Source: Diphasiastrum complanatum
Lineage: Eukaryota; Streptophyta; Lycopodiopsida; Lycopodiales; Lycopodiaceae
Length of the DNA stretch: 64,000 bases
Assembly (NCBI GenBank): GCA_029204225.1
Contig: CM055097.1
Coordinates: forward strand, 10,405,184 to 10,469,183
Reading direction: 5' to 3'
Shown one piece after another: positions 33,480 through 44,300 of this stretch. The position numbers were made by a program, and so were the translations under genes. How positions within the stretch are numbered: the first letter of the stretch is position 1; each line of letters opens with the position of its first letter. The notes beneath the pieces were generated by a model. That model saw nothing but the letters and a program-made list of their open reading frames with translations, was not told the origin of the DNA and searched no databases.

Positions 33480-34784
33480 GAAGTCATTTCTTGAAGTTAA
33501 AATCTGAAGCATTCAAGTACTTCCTGCATTTCAAAGCTTTGGTAGAAGAATATTCAGGAAAAAAGATAAAGATGCTCAGGTCAGACGGTGGTGGAGAGTT
33601 CGTAAGACAGAATTTGTGGAATTCTGCATGGCCAATGGGATCAAAAGGCAGCTTACAGCTCCTCATACCCCTCAGCAAAACGGCGTAGCCGAGAGAAAGA
33701 ACCAAACTATTGTGGAGTGTGCAAGGTGCATGCTCAAGGCAAAGGGGTTGCCCAACTCTTCTTGGGGCGAGGCAATGCACACAACAATATTTTTGTTGAA
33801 TAGAAGTCTAACTGAAGCTGTGGAAGGCAGGATTGCAGAAGAGGCATTTAGCGGCATTAAGCCCAAGGTGGGCGTGTACGGCCTATGCCGATATTCCCAA
33901 GGATAACAGGAAGAAGTTGGATGCAAAATCAGCAAAGTGTATTTTCTTGGGATACAGTGAAGAAAGCAATGCTTACCGACTTTACGATCTTACTAGCAAG
34001 AAGAGGATCATGGTTCAACATGCATGATTGCAAACCCGTTTCCACGCCCATTGATACTAGCAGTAAGCCATCTAGAGATGATGGCACTCCTTTTGTGGAC
34101 GAGACTCTTTATAGGTAGCTTGTGGGTAGCCTGATTTATCTCACCACTACGAGACCAGACGTTTCCTATGCGGTTGGTGTAGCAAGCTAGTTCTCCAACT
34201 GAAGCACATTGGAAAGCAGCTAAGAGGGTTTTGAGGTATGTCAAAGGACAACCTGCTATGGGGTTGAGTACACAGATGACGGAAAGCTTCAGCTTGGAGG
34301 CTTTACCGATTCGGATTGGGCAGGTGATAGGGATGATTGAAAGTCGACCACAGGTTACACTTTCAACCTTGGTTCAGGGGCCATTTCTTGGTGCAGCAAG
34401 AAATAGCCCACAGTTACCTTATCATCGACAGAGGTTGAGTACAGGGCAGCGGCAAAAGCTACCTGCGAGGCAATATGGCTCAGGAGACTTCTTGGGGAGG
34501 TGCAGATTCCACAGGATGGTCCTACTATTCTTCATTGTGATAGCCAGAGTTGCATCCAGCTTGCCAAAAATCCTGTGTACGATGCTCGTACGAAGCATAT
34601 TGAGGTGGACCAACACTTCTTACAAGAGAAGATACAAAGCGGAGAAATTCAGCTCGAGTACTATGATACCGACGATCAAGCAGCATATATCTTTACTAAG
34701 GCACTTGGTAGAGAAAAATTTGAAAAGTTTCGTAGCATGCTAGGTGTTGGTATGAACAAAATAGCCATTGAGGGGGGGTGTTGA
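33480..34784 (+). pseudogene. Copia integrase fused to RNase H by internal deletion
   Basis: Integrase core: KIKMLRSDGGGEF, then QLTAPHTPQQNGVAERKNQT and MLKAKGLPNSSWGEAMHTT, with the conserved D-to-E spacing region. KCIFLGYSEESNAYRLYDL follows to about 34013. There the reading jumps to HDCKPVSTPIDTSSKPS near 34022, skipping most of RT, including its YVDD box. RNase H follows in mixed frames (LRYVKGQPAMGL; HCDSQSCIQLAKNPVYDART; HIEVDQHFLQEKIQSGEIQ). It ends ..IEGGC at 34784. The deletion joins short similar text and makes the copy inactive. Confidence 0.85.
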
Positions 34785-35165
34785 AATAAATGCCTATTTT
34801 TGCCCCTTAAGGCTTGTATACTTGTAACTTGTAAGTTGTGCATAAGACATGGGGGTAAAACATTTATTAGTACACCCACTTGTGCTAATTAGGCAAGTAA
34901 TAACAAGTAGGTTGAGGACCCATGTGGGTTCTAGAGCTAGAATTAGCAAGACACCACCTCTATAGATTACATGCTAAAAGTAGGCCATAGTTTGGAAGGG
35001 TTTCCACGCCCTACTACTCTTTGAATAATCATTCAAGTTGTGTGAGCTTTGAAGTTCTCTCTCTCTTGCTTTTGTCTTCTACTCCATAGCCGGTTTTTTC
35101 AAGCTTTCATAGCGTGCTTATTATGCTGTTATGATACTCCATAGCTAGGCCTTGGAATTTGTCAG
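34779..35165 (+). repeat. 3' LTR of the nested copia element
   Basis: Begins TGTTGAAATAAATGCC immediately after the purine tract GAGGGGGGG. The right end is not certain; sequence up to about 35165 has no internal-domain features. Confidence 0.65.
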
Positions 35166-37236
35166 AAAGGACCCACAAGAGTGATCAAATAAGACACGTC
35201 ACTACAAATTGATTGCTATTGACCAAGAACACTGTAGGAGAGACATCGATGCACAAGATGCTGAAGGATAGCTAAAGTTGCTACAAGAGAACATTGACAG
35301 GTTGCTGAAGCTACATGTAAGTTGGTTCATGTAGGTGCAAGGCAAAGTGGAAGGTGAACTCACAGGAAAAGGAAAACTACATGAAACAAGAGACGACGAG
35401 GGAGATGGCAGAAGAAGGTAATCAACGATCATGGTGTCGTTGAAGCTGTAGAAGTAGCTACCAACTAGCATACTGAAGGAAGGCCAACTTCATAAGTTCT
35501 AAGATTGGACAAGGTTTTGTCGAGGTTGGAATTGACGAAGGTGCAAACTCTAAGAGGGAGTTGCATGAGAAGGATAGACTACGAGTCTATAGAGGTAAAT
35601 CGATATTCAAGAGGACGCTTCAATGATTCACAGTTTCTTATCATGGTGGCAAATGATAAGTTTATTGTTACAAGTGACAGGTGTGGCAAGCTGTGTGGTC
35701 CTCATTCTACGTTGTATCGGTTTGGTTTCTATTCAAGTCTTAGTAGCTTGGTTATGTGGTAGAAACTTTCTTGTCTATCTGAACTAATATCACTTGAGAT
35801 TTATGATTAATCGAAATGATTGTTTGTTGTGGTTGTCAAGTAATTCCTGGATACCATCCAAGTCATAGTTGATTGTTCATGTGATAGACCAAGTGAGATG
35901 AATTCTACTAGGGAGATCTGTTTTGAGTTGGAGAAAAGTTCTTTCTTCAAGTTCTTGAATCTATTCAAGTTCATGTTTTGCCATGGGGTAGATTTGGAAT
36001 AAGATTTGGAAGCTAAACAATGGAGGTTGTTGTTTACCCTCAAGAAAAACAACAGGGTTCATTTTTATGAATTGACAGGTTATTGATCAGCCTTAGAAAA
36101 TCAATATGAAGTCTTCTTAAGTGAAGCAGGTTTCTTCAAGGAAGATGGACATACATCTTTGGGAAGTTTGCATGATAAAAAGTTAGAAGAAATAGATGTC
36201 ATGATGACATGCTTTCTAAGTTGGAATGTGGTTTGAAGCAAGTGACTCTATGTGTGAGATAGAGGAAGGAGATTCCATGGAGAAGATAATGTCAAGTATT
36301 TTGTGCGAGAATGTATTTAAGGAGTATCGGTTACTTTGTGTGAGGAAGTATTGTATACATTTTATCTTTCTATTGGGGATGCTCTATTACTTGCATATTT
36401 GGTTTGATTCATGGATGACATTCTATTTGTATCATTGTTGGAAAGTGGTTGAAGACAAGAATGCAAACATGAAGTGTATATCCAGGGGGAGTAGTTCAAG
36501 CTAAGTCCATCAAGTCCATCATAGGTGGTAACTTATGAGAGTGCCAGGAGAATTGAAGTGGATTCAATTCAAGGAATCGACACAAGTGGAGCCAACTACT
36601 TATGAAGTACAGGTTTCTAACGTGGGTGTTGATGCATGAGATTTGATGTTGATATTTGTAGATCTATTTCCTACTTATGATTCTCATGATGGTGTTGTGG
36701 TAAGAAGATTACCTTTTCTTTGTGGATGTTGGTGAGATCCTTACATATTTTAGCTTGGAATATGTTCAAAAAGACCAAGGAGTCAATCTTCAAGCAAAGT
36801 TTTCAAACTTATGGCAAAGGTTTATCATGTCTACATTATTTTGATTCAAGGAGAGTCAAGTTCTTTGATTTATAGGAAATCAAGTAATCAGGTGATATGT
36901 TGCACTCATGATGGTCACACATGTGCACTAAGAGACATGAAGACAAAAGCAAGACATTGGGAAGTCATATTTCATATAAACAGGATCGACATGTGCACTA
37001 AGAGACATGAAGACAAAAGCAAGACATTGGGAAGTCATATTTTATATAAACAGGATCGACATACGCAGGAATTCTACATCATCATACAAAGGAAGTTCTA
37101 CATCAAGTAATGAAGGCATTGAGATCAGAGTTGATTGTGGATTCTACATCAGAATTGAGGATCTTCATTACATGGGCGTCATGGAGGATACACATGCATA
37201 CCTGTGTTATGGATAGTTCTTGACAATGTAAACATT
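35166..37236 (+). other. Internal region of the LARD-like element
   Basis: Open stretches of 60-100 codons occur but none shows a known gag or pol motif. The composition (GAAG, TCAAG words) is uniform. A 70 bp tandem duplication lies near its end. Confidence 0.5.
36921..37060 (+). repeat. 70 bp tandem duplication
   Basis: ATGTGCACTAAGAGACATGA.. to ..CAGGATCGAC occurs at 36921-36990 and 36991-37060 with a single mismatch. Confidence 0.95.
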
Positions 37237-37245
37237 AAGAGGGAG

Positions 37246-37567
37246 TGTTAGAATTAATGTTCACATTGTTACCCCTAACGTTATCATCTAGGGTTAATTA
37301 GGATTATTGGGACATGCCTGCGTGCTAATTCTAGGGGCTTATACCTATATTAGTAAAGTCAAGTTAGAATTAAGCTAGACTCAAGTTCGAGAATCTAGTG
37401 CTTGATTTGGAACCAAAGTCTATAAGTATGTAGTGCGCCCAAGCTTGCAATGGGACATAGTTAGAGTTTCTCATCACTTGTATTCTCTCTCATGTGTATG
37501 ACTATTGTCTAACAACAATAGGAATCTTGTCTTGGGTTACTTGTATGATCAAGTCGGTTTTCTAACA
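37246..37567 (+). repeat. 3' LTR of the LARD-like element
   Basis: 322 bp with ends TGTTAGAA...TTCTAACA. The polypurine tract precedes it directly. Confidence 0.88.
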
Positions 37568-37656
37568 AGGAGGACACTTGGGAGAGGGAAGACTACTTAA
37601 GGCTGAACTTCCTTGGCTTGCTCCCTTTAGGAGGAGGCTCTTAAAGGGGGAGGGAA
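37568..37656 (+). pseudogene. End of the second gypsy chromodomain and polypurine tract
   Basis: EDTWEREDYLRLNFLGLLPL in one frame continues the chromodomain (the conserved EDTWE) cut at 32883, then TAA. AAAGGGGGAGGGAA is the purine tract before the LTR. Confidence 0.75.
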
Positions 37657-38184
37657 TGTTATGTACTCATAAGGGCAGGTAACAGAATAGCTAAGGTGAC
37701 GATCTCATTCTATGGGACAAAGCGTTGGTTTGGAGCTATAGGTCAATATGGTGCCATGTGTCAATGTCCTATTGGTGCGAGGTGACCCTTTGTTATGGAC
37801 CCGCGTCAGTATGCACAATTGCCGCGTGTCGTTGGTCAGACGTGACCCCTTTGGTCGGAGGTGACCCCACCTGGACTATGTATAAAGAGGTGGATCTCCA
37901 AGAGCTCGTCATTCATCTCTCCTAGAGAATGAACAGCTCTTCCATTGGTGGTTAGGTTGGGACGTTAATCTAGCCCTCAGGGTTAAGGTAGGTGAGGGTC
38001 GAGGGTAAGGTATGGTGGTATGGGACACCGTGGCTTATCGGAGATCCAAGCTTGCTTGATGGTGGTTTATGGCTCCAGTGTACGGGGGAGAGGTGGCAAT
38101 ACTTCTATGGTTGGGCGGTAACGAAGCGTTCGTCACCTGATTGTGTCTTGGCAATGACCGGATTCGATGATGGCGATTCTAACA
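37657..38184 (+). repeat. 3' LTR of the second gypsy element
   Basis: Begins TGTTATGTACTCAT after the purine tract and ends CGATTCTAACA, with inverted ends TGTTA/TAACA. A TATA-type box (CTATGTATAAAGAGG) is at about 37876. Confidence 0.7.
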
Positions 38185-39326
38185 GAGGCATTACACCTTT
38201 GAAGCTCTATATGGTAAGAAACCAAAAATTAAGGATTTGAGAGTTGCCGGTTCCACTTGCTATAATCATTAATCTTTGGATACAAGGAGGAAGGATTTTG
38301 CTACATCCACCAAGGGAATCTTTGTGGGATATGGTGAGTCAAGCAAGGGATGTAGAGTGTTTGTTCCATCAACTAGAAGATTGGGGTGAGTAGGGGTGTC
38401 TTATTTGATAAAGGCAATGTTTTAAGTGTGAATGAATGTGCTTTTAACAATGTTTGTGTCAAGGATCTTGCTAGGCCCAAGGAGTCAAATGAAGAAGAGG
38501 ATTTAGAGGATTTACCTTTACACTTGAGTGCTCCACACCCAAGTGCTCCCAAGGAAGTCTAGAAGGGCCAAGGCTAAGCCTTCAAGGCTTACTTACATTA
38601 GCAAAGGTATACAAAGGGAAGGCACTAGGTCATTCACTTCTTACACTCTTATGTCTTCTATTTTTGATGAGCCAAATTGCTTTGAAAATGCCAGTACAAG
38701 TCAAAGTTGGATCGATGCTTTGATGGAATACAAAACTTGGTTGTTTTGGATAAGATGTCAATGGAATGTAAATGGTGTTTTCATCTACTTGTTTTAGGAT
38801 GATATGCAAGAAAGAATGATGTATTCATCCATATGTTTGATGATTGTAGCTTGTCATTCATTGAAGGATTTTGTGAACTTTTTATGAGAGCAAATGAAGC
38901 ATCCCCAAAGGACACTTGTCTCCATAAATTAGTCTTTGACTTAATTGAGTTTAAGCTTAGCTATCTATGATTGCAAGTTTAGAGAAGTAATGCAAAATGC
39001 TATTAGTTTATGGACTGGTCATTTTTGCATGTTTGTGATCATAATGAGGCAAGGAGGTCTCAAGTATTTCCAAGAAGAGGAAGCCACATCAAAGAAGAAC
39101 AAGCTTTGGGATCAAGGATCTTCTTGAAGCACACAAGGAATCATTGTCAATGATGCTAGGATGGTGCTTGGGAATGTATCTACATCAAGGAGGTTTTATC
39201 TTTGCTATGGTGATCATGCATCTACATCAGATTTCTTGGCTGATCTTGTCATTAAATCACTTGAAAGCGGTTTATTAATTAAGCTAACATCAGCCCTTGG
39301 AGTTATGGATAAATCTAGCATACTTT
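38185..39326 (+). pseudogene. Copia integrase to RNase H, highly decayed
   Basis: Recognisable pieces: EALYGKKPKIKDLRVAGSTC and TKGIFVGYGESSKGCRVFVP (integrase end, 38190-38390), DEPNCFENASTSQSWIDALM (start of RT, 38660-38725), and ADLVIKSLESGLLIKL..GVMDKS at 39240-39326, the last residues of pol. The end resembles that of the copia at 1-627 (GVIDRSMLD). Central domains are lost. A small palindromic insert follows at 39333. Confidence 0.75.
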
Positions 39327-39332
39327 AATCAA

Positions 39333-39541
39333 CAGTTTCCACGAACCGTGGTTTGAACTCCGAACCACTGATTGAAAAGGTCCGATTCGAACCGGGTTAC
39401 AGTTCAAACGGTTCAAACCATCCAAATCCAAAAATACTATATATATATATATATAAAAAATAGCCGGTTCAAACCGCGATTCAAACTGATTGAAAGGCCG
39501 ATTCAAACGGTCGATTCGAACTGGCCATGAAATTATGCTTC
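39333..39541. mobile_element. 209 bp hAT-like MITE between pol and LTR
   Basis: Interrupts the pol-to-LTR junction of the copia relic. Flanks are TTAATCAA (39325-39332) and TCAATCAA (39540-39547), 7 of 8 bases alike; 8 bp duplications are typical of hAT elements. Inside, GGTTCAAACC/GATTCGAACC-type words recur on both sides of a central (AT)n (about 39435-39455). Confidence 0.6.
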
Positions 39542-39561
39542 AATCAAGCTAATTTGAGGAG

Positions 39562-40151
39562 TGTGAACAAATGCAAATAATAGCTTGATTAAACTATATA
39601 TTATTGTACGTAGAGTGATTCCACACGTGTGGAGTTTGCTCCCACTTGTGAAGGATAGGCCTAGGTAGGCTAGTACCAAATCTCATGAGTAGATAAGGCC
39701 ATTTGACAAGTTTCTATAAGTTAGGATCGAGTTCCTTGAATCCAGGAATTTTGGAGAAGTGCAATTTCGTTGGATGCCTTTAAATTAGGGGGAGACTTTA
39801 GGAGTAAGTTAAGGACTGATCACATGGCACCCTCACAAGTGCGAGATCAGCTTAGACCAGTGTGAGCTCCATCAATTTTTGTATATGCTTTTTTTGGAGC
39901 TCATTCTACACAAAATTGGAGAGTTGAAGATTTTTGAAGATTTCACTTTCTAGCTTGTGTAGATCTTCCATTTGCAGGCATTTGTTTAAGGTCAATGCTT
40001 TAATGATCACTTGTACTTTGCTATTAACTCTTTTTTCATACAGTAGCTTGTACGGCTGTACTTCACACGCGTGAAGCTATTTTGGTCATTTAACACTTGG
40101 TTTTGATTGTTCTTGCTGGCTAGTCTATATTGTGTCAAGACTAGCTTTCAA
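39562..40151 (+). repeat. Copia LTR, related to the LTR at 634
   Basis: Starts TGTGAACAAATGCAAATAAT after TTGAGGAG. Contains CCACACGTGTGG (39621-39632) and CTTCACACGCGTGAAG (40061-40076). Ends about CTAGCTTTCA at 40151. Order of words matches the split LTR at 634-2510. Confidence 0.7.
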
Positions 40152-42100
40152 TATCAATAAAGATGAAGGTAGCAATGCACCCAGTCCCTATTGGTCCAAA
40201 AGTTTCAGTTCTTCACACATTTGTGCACATTCTGTATGCCACGGAATTATGTTTGAGACAAATGAAGCATATTTCAATTTGATACACCGTTCGCAACACT
40301 TCTTGGGTAGACCGTTGATGGAGGCATGATGGGAGATGACATCTTATCTATAAGGGGGTGCCATATTGGACTTTTGTGCATCTTACCATAGGCACTGCAT
40401 GACTGGCAACATCATTGAAAGATTGTTCCTGGATTGGCTCTTTCTACCTTACACGTTCACTTAAGTTGTACAGATTTATTTAGCAGATTCAGCTGGTTAG
40501 TTTCAAAGCTTCTTGTTTTTTTGATTGAGTTTTTGGTTGTGGTTTTTTAGTTGGTCTAGGTCTGTCTGTATTTAAGATCATCATATATTTGTGCTAGAAT
40601 ACCCATACCTGTACCAGTGTTCAACTACTTAAGCAAATGAGCGAGAATTTAGCATAGACTTGTATACAACCTTGCTATTTCAAGTCTGACTGCATAAAAA
40701 TCGTAAACTCTATGTGCTGAAAGTTGTCAACAATGGCTTGAAGAAGTTTTTTTGTACTCCATTGGAAAGCATTCAAAGCAGATATCAGGGAGAGTGCCAG
40801 TCATCGTTATCTCCTGATTCTTTTCACCTTGTTGAAACCTGTGTTGTAGAATGCTTTGACACATGCATGATTACACATCGTTTATCAGTACAAACAATCA
40901 CCCTACTCCTGCCAGTGGGAATTTGTTATGAATCCAGCAACTTGAAATGTTTTCCTTTTGGCAGGTGTTTAATTACAAGGTCGAAGACTGGATGTCTCCG
41001 TTAAATTGGAGTCCTTCAACTTTGGGGCTGGTCTTAAAATGATTGTCATTTTCTCTCCCTTTCTTGTTTTCTATGTCTACCAGTACATTGTGGATTTCTT
41101 ATCAAACACAATGGTATGATATCTTGAAGGTTGTTTGCACAAGTCAATCAACTGCTTGCGACTTAATAACAAGGGTGTCAAACAGCTGTTTTTGTTGTCA
41201 TCTAATACCAGATGCGTAGCCATCCAGTAGGGCCTGATGTGACAGTGGTGCCCATAATTATAGCAACCAATCCAAATTGCTACACATTGGCTAGTTGCCT
41301 ACACGAGAAAGTTTATGCTCAAGGAAGATCGTGTATGCATAAGTGTGACTTTGGTTTTATACTATATCTTTCCATGTTCCAGGTGTTGTATGTCAGTTAA
41401 AATCTTCTTCTCTATTGCCTGATAATGGCCACCCACTTTTTAAACTTAGTTGGCCATGCCAAGAACCGTTTGACAAGTTCAATCACATTTTGTATTGAGA
41501 AGGAAAAATATATGATTCAAATCTGTTGGCCCTTAAAATTGAAGCTAGAGGAATGAACTTTGCTTGGAAACCTGACAGAGAGAAATTGAGAGCACTGATT
41601 TGTTGTAAAGATGATTGGTTCTCACAGGCCCTTAATATGCATGGCTTCGGGCTTCGGTTGACTTCTCAACTGGTAAGCAAGCAGCTTCTATTGGTCTGGT
41701 CATGGGGAACTTGTGACTATTGGTCTGCATGCTGTTGTCAGGTTTGAAAGTTGGAATTTAACTTTCCAAACTCACTATAAGCTTAAAGGTCTTTCACTTT
41801 TTGTTAGATGCTTTTTTTTAACTGAGATGTTAACTGTTGTCATAAAGGCAATTTCTATTTTGATTAGTAAATCTCTATCGGTGGTAGTCGTCTATAAGTA
41901 TATATAGTAAGGTTTGGCGCGCACAATTATTTTTACATATTGATTGCATTTTGAAACAGTGAGCTGCGGTTATTTTTTTGTGAGCTGAACAATGAGAGTT
42001 TCATATTTGGCCCTTTGTGGCCTACTGAATGGGTTTGATTTTGTTGCTTTTCTGACTAGTCTGGATCTGGATGGTTCTCTGTGCTCGCTCTAGATTAAAC
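40152..42100. other. Long stretch with one exon-like piece
   Basis: No transposon domains were recognised. An exon-like block is listed separately at 40965-41042. Several short open frames (for example 41526-41747) have no familiar motif. Confidence 0.4.
40965..41042 (+). other. Possible terminal coding exon of an unknown host gene
   Basis: TTTTCCTTTTGGCAG precedes GTG in good acceptor context. The frame then reads VFNYKVEDWMSPLNWSPSTL and stops at TGA after 25 codons. Codon use looks coding-like, with tryptophans and prolines, but I do not recognise the protein. No upstream exon was found. Low confidence. Confidence 0.25.
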
Positions 42101-42416
42101 ATCGTTTGAGCGATGACTTTGGATTATCAAGAATTCTACATGTCGTAGTCAGAAAGATCTCAAAGTTAAAGTTAAGGAGAACCTGGTGTGGAGGTCAAAG
42201 AAATCCATATGGTATAAAATCATCAAGGATGTGGTATCAAAAGTTTAGTCAGAAATTCTGGGACAAAATTTTGATTGTAATGAAGTTGATCGATGTGTCT
42301 ATATCTTAGAAGCCCGTTCCGAGCAAAAGGGGCCGGAACGTTCCGTTCCGCATGTTCCGGAACCTACTGGGTCGGAACGAGTTAATGTAAATTAAAAAAA
42401 AATTTGATATACCACC

Positions 42417-42740
42417 CTGCTGGCCCTCGACTTCTGCATTTCACAGATAGCGAGCAAGGTAGTGCAAGCAGGGAAAGTAAGGTTGTTAGATAGGTCTAAC
42501 GTGGCGGACCCTGGATGCGGACGTGCAAGGGGTGCGTCTGGGTCCCCGGACGCGTCCGTTTTTTTTTTGTTGTTTTTTTAGAGTTTTCTGTTGTTAAATT
42601 TAAAAAAAAAAATATGGATGCGTCCGGGTCCGGACGCCAGACGCGGACGCGAATTGCCCGCGTCCGGCCCAAACGCGCATCTTTGAGATAGGTGCACTGC
42701 TGGCCTGCGACTTCACCATTTCACAACAGCGAGCAGGGTA
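42417..42740. repeat. Direct repeat pair of about 45 bp flanking a palindromic block
   Basis: CTGCTGGCC.TCGACTTC..CATTTCACA and AGCGAGCA.GGTA occur at 42417-42461 and again at 42697-42740 with a few changes. They bracket the GGACGCG-rich block. Confidence 0.6.
42495..42690. repeat. GGACGCG/CGTCCG palindromic block
   Basis: The word GGACGCG, GGATGCG or GGACG and its complement recur at least ten times on both sides of a T/A-rich centre (about 42558-42612). GC content of the arms is far above the surroundings. Probably a nested MITE. Confidence 0.6.
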
Positions 42741-43103
42741 TCCACGCAATGCATTGGCGTGAGAGAAATATAGTTCTCTCACGAAAATTGTGTCTCGCTT
42801 ACTAGCGGACCTTTGGATCTACTGATCCTCTCGAAATTGTCTCACTCACAGGCGGACTGTATTCTGAATATTTTCGTGTCTTGATTTCTTCTTGCTTACT
42901 CACTCATGCATCAATTAGAAAGTATATAGTTCGCGAACTATTTCGTGTCGCGTCGTGTAACTTCCAGATCAGAAGGATTAAGCATCTACAATTAATCTCG
43001 AATTACAAGAGTGGCAGATTAGCCATGATCTAGATGATTTTTGCTGATGTCATGATATATGATCAAATGTCTGTACCCCATGGTACATGGCTGATCTTCT
43101 TGA

Positions 43104-43510
43104 TCAACTGAGGAGCACGACTGATTTCGTGTCGTGTCGCATTTTGTCAAACGATTCAGATTTGAAAGCTAGCAACGATTTGGCATTAGAAACAAAATGT
43201 TTCTTCAGCTCCCTCTCAAAGCATGATAGCTTGACGACTCCAAGACTGCTCCTCTGTTTCTCGAATAGACCTTTGTCTAGGGCCTTTGTGAAAATGTCAG
43301 CAACCATGTCTTTCGTTCCAATGAAGGTGGTTTGCAGCATCTTCTTGCCAATCAGATCCCTGATCAAGTGGTACTTGATCGCAATGTGTTTTGTCCTTGA
43401 GCGAAATACACAGGGTCTTTCGTCAGATGTATTGCAGATGTGTTGCCATCAGCAAAACCAGAGGTTCGCTCCTTCGCCTACATGCAGTTTGATGAGACTG
43501 CATAACGTCC
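43104..43510 (-). pseudogene. Copia RNase H C-terminus, inside the hAT-like element
   Basis: On the minus strand: RTKHIAIKYH region, then LIRDLIGKKMLQTTFIGTKD and MVADIFTKALDKGLFEKQ, the end of copia pol. It was carried into or inserted in the DNA transposon. Confidence 0.75.
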
Positions 43511-43812
43511 TCACCTCTGAAATGTTTGGTCCGTTTGTCTGCCCACAGTCAACTTAATACTGCTACTTAACGACGGAGAATAGAATGCGTTGAGGCACGT
43601 AGTGCCTTCTTGGACAAAGCTTTATTTTTTTTCTTTTTTGTTGCTGTATTGCTACGGATGGATTTTTCCACCAAAAAGCCGGACGTGAAAACATGATTTT
43701 TGCAGAAGTTCTAGAGCTGCTGAACCACGCAGCAGAGAGCATGATCGAAGGTGCCTTAAAACATCAATCACAAATAGCTAGACATCATAAAGGGACCATA
43801 AACTTAATATTT

Positions 43813-44000
43813 ACAAAGGGTCCGTTTGTGGGCAGAATGTATCATAATGTTAATACTAGAAATTTTTGTGGGCAAAAATTGAGCAAAAATTTCTTGAGTT
43901 TATGATATGTAAAAATTTGAATAACTACCAGTTGAAGATGCTCCACCATAATTTGCTCAACCAATATATGCTCAAAGCTGGGTCGGAACAGACCCTTTGT
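43813..44000. mobile_element. 188 bp MITE nested in the hAT-like element
   Basis: ACAAAGGGTCCGTT at the left end pairs with the complement of AACAGACCCTTTGT at the right end, one mismatch. AATATTT flanks it directly (43806-43812, 44002-44008, one extra A on the right). Confidence 0.7.
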
Positions 44001-44300
44001 AAATATTTACGTTTTTTTAAATTTTTTTTTTTTGGCCACGTTCTGAAATAGAACGCGTTTTGGTTCCAGAACATATTTCGTTCCGGAACGGGCAACTAAG
44101 GTCTATATCAAGCAAGTTGTTCATTACTTTGTTGTCTTGGTGTTATATGTTGACAATATTCTATTGATAGGTAACAACAAGAAAATGATGCTAAATCCCA
44201 ATTGGCATCTCTTTTTAAAGTGAAGGATCTTGGTGACGCACATTTCTATTTGGCATTAAAATGAGAAAAGATTGACATAGTAGGGAACTTTGTCTAAACC

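Larger units (their letters stand above)
32884..37567 (+). mobile_element. Non-coding LTR element (LARD-like) with nested copia
   Basis: A truncated 5' LTR (32884-33043), a perfect tRNA-Met primer site (33044-33055), 4.2 kb internal sequence, a polypurine tract (AAGAGGGAG, 37237-37245) and a full 3' LTR (37246-37567). No gag or pol of its own was recognised, so it would depend on a partner. A deleted copia copy with its own LTR start lies inside (33480-about 35160). The whole unit interrupts the gypsy chromodomain. Confidence 0.75.
42305..44100. mobile_element. 1,796 bp non-autonomous hAT-like transposon
   Basis: Perfect 8 bp target duplications GTCTATAT flank it (42297-42304 and 44101-44108). 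Terminal inverted repeats: CTTAGAAGCCCGTTCCG at the left and the complement of CTTAGTTGCCCGTTCCG at the right (two mismatches). Subterminal zones repeat GGAACG/CGTTCC words many times (42315-42380; 44035-44095), like hAT transposase binding zones. It encodes no transposase. The interior holds a GGACGCG-rich palindromic block, a reverse copia fragment and a small MITE. Confidence 0.88.
42105..44300 (+). pseudogene. Copia reverse transcriptase split by a DNA transposon
   Basis: Left part (to 42304): KTWCG-type text, NPYGIKSSRMWYQKFSQKFW. Right part (from 44101): IKQVVHYFVVLVLYVDNILL, where the catalytic YVDD reads YVDN, then IGNNKKMM, LGDAHFYL. Removing 42305-44108 (element plus one target copy) restores a continuous copia frame across the junction. 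The lost aspartate and later stops make it inactive independent of the insertion. Confidence 0.85.

Noticed and set aside
35505-35762. Open frame inside the LARD-like element as a gene
   Set aside because: No known domain, and the surrounding internal region has uniform non-coding composition.
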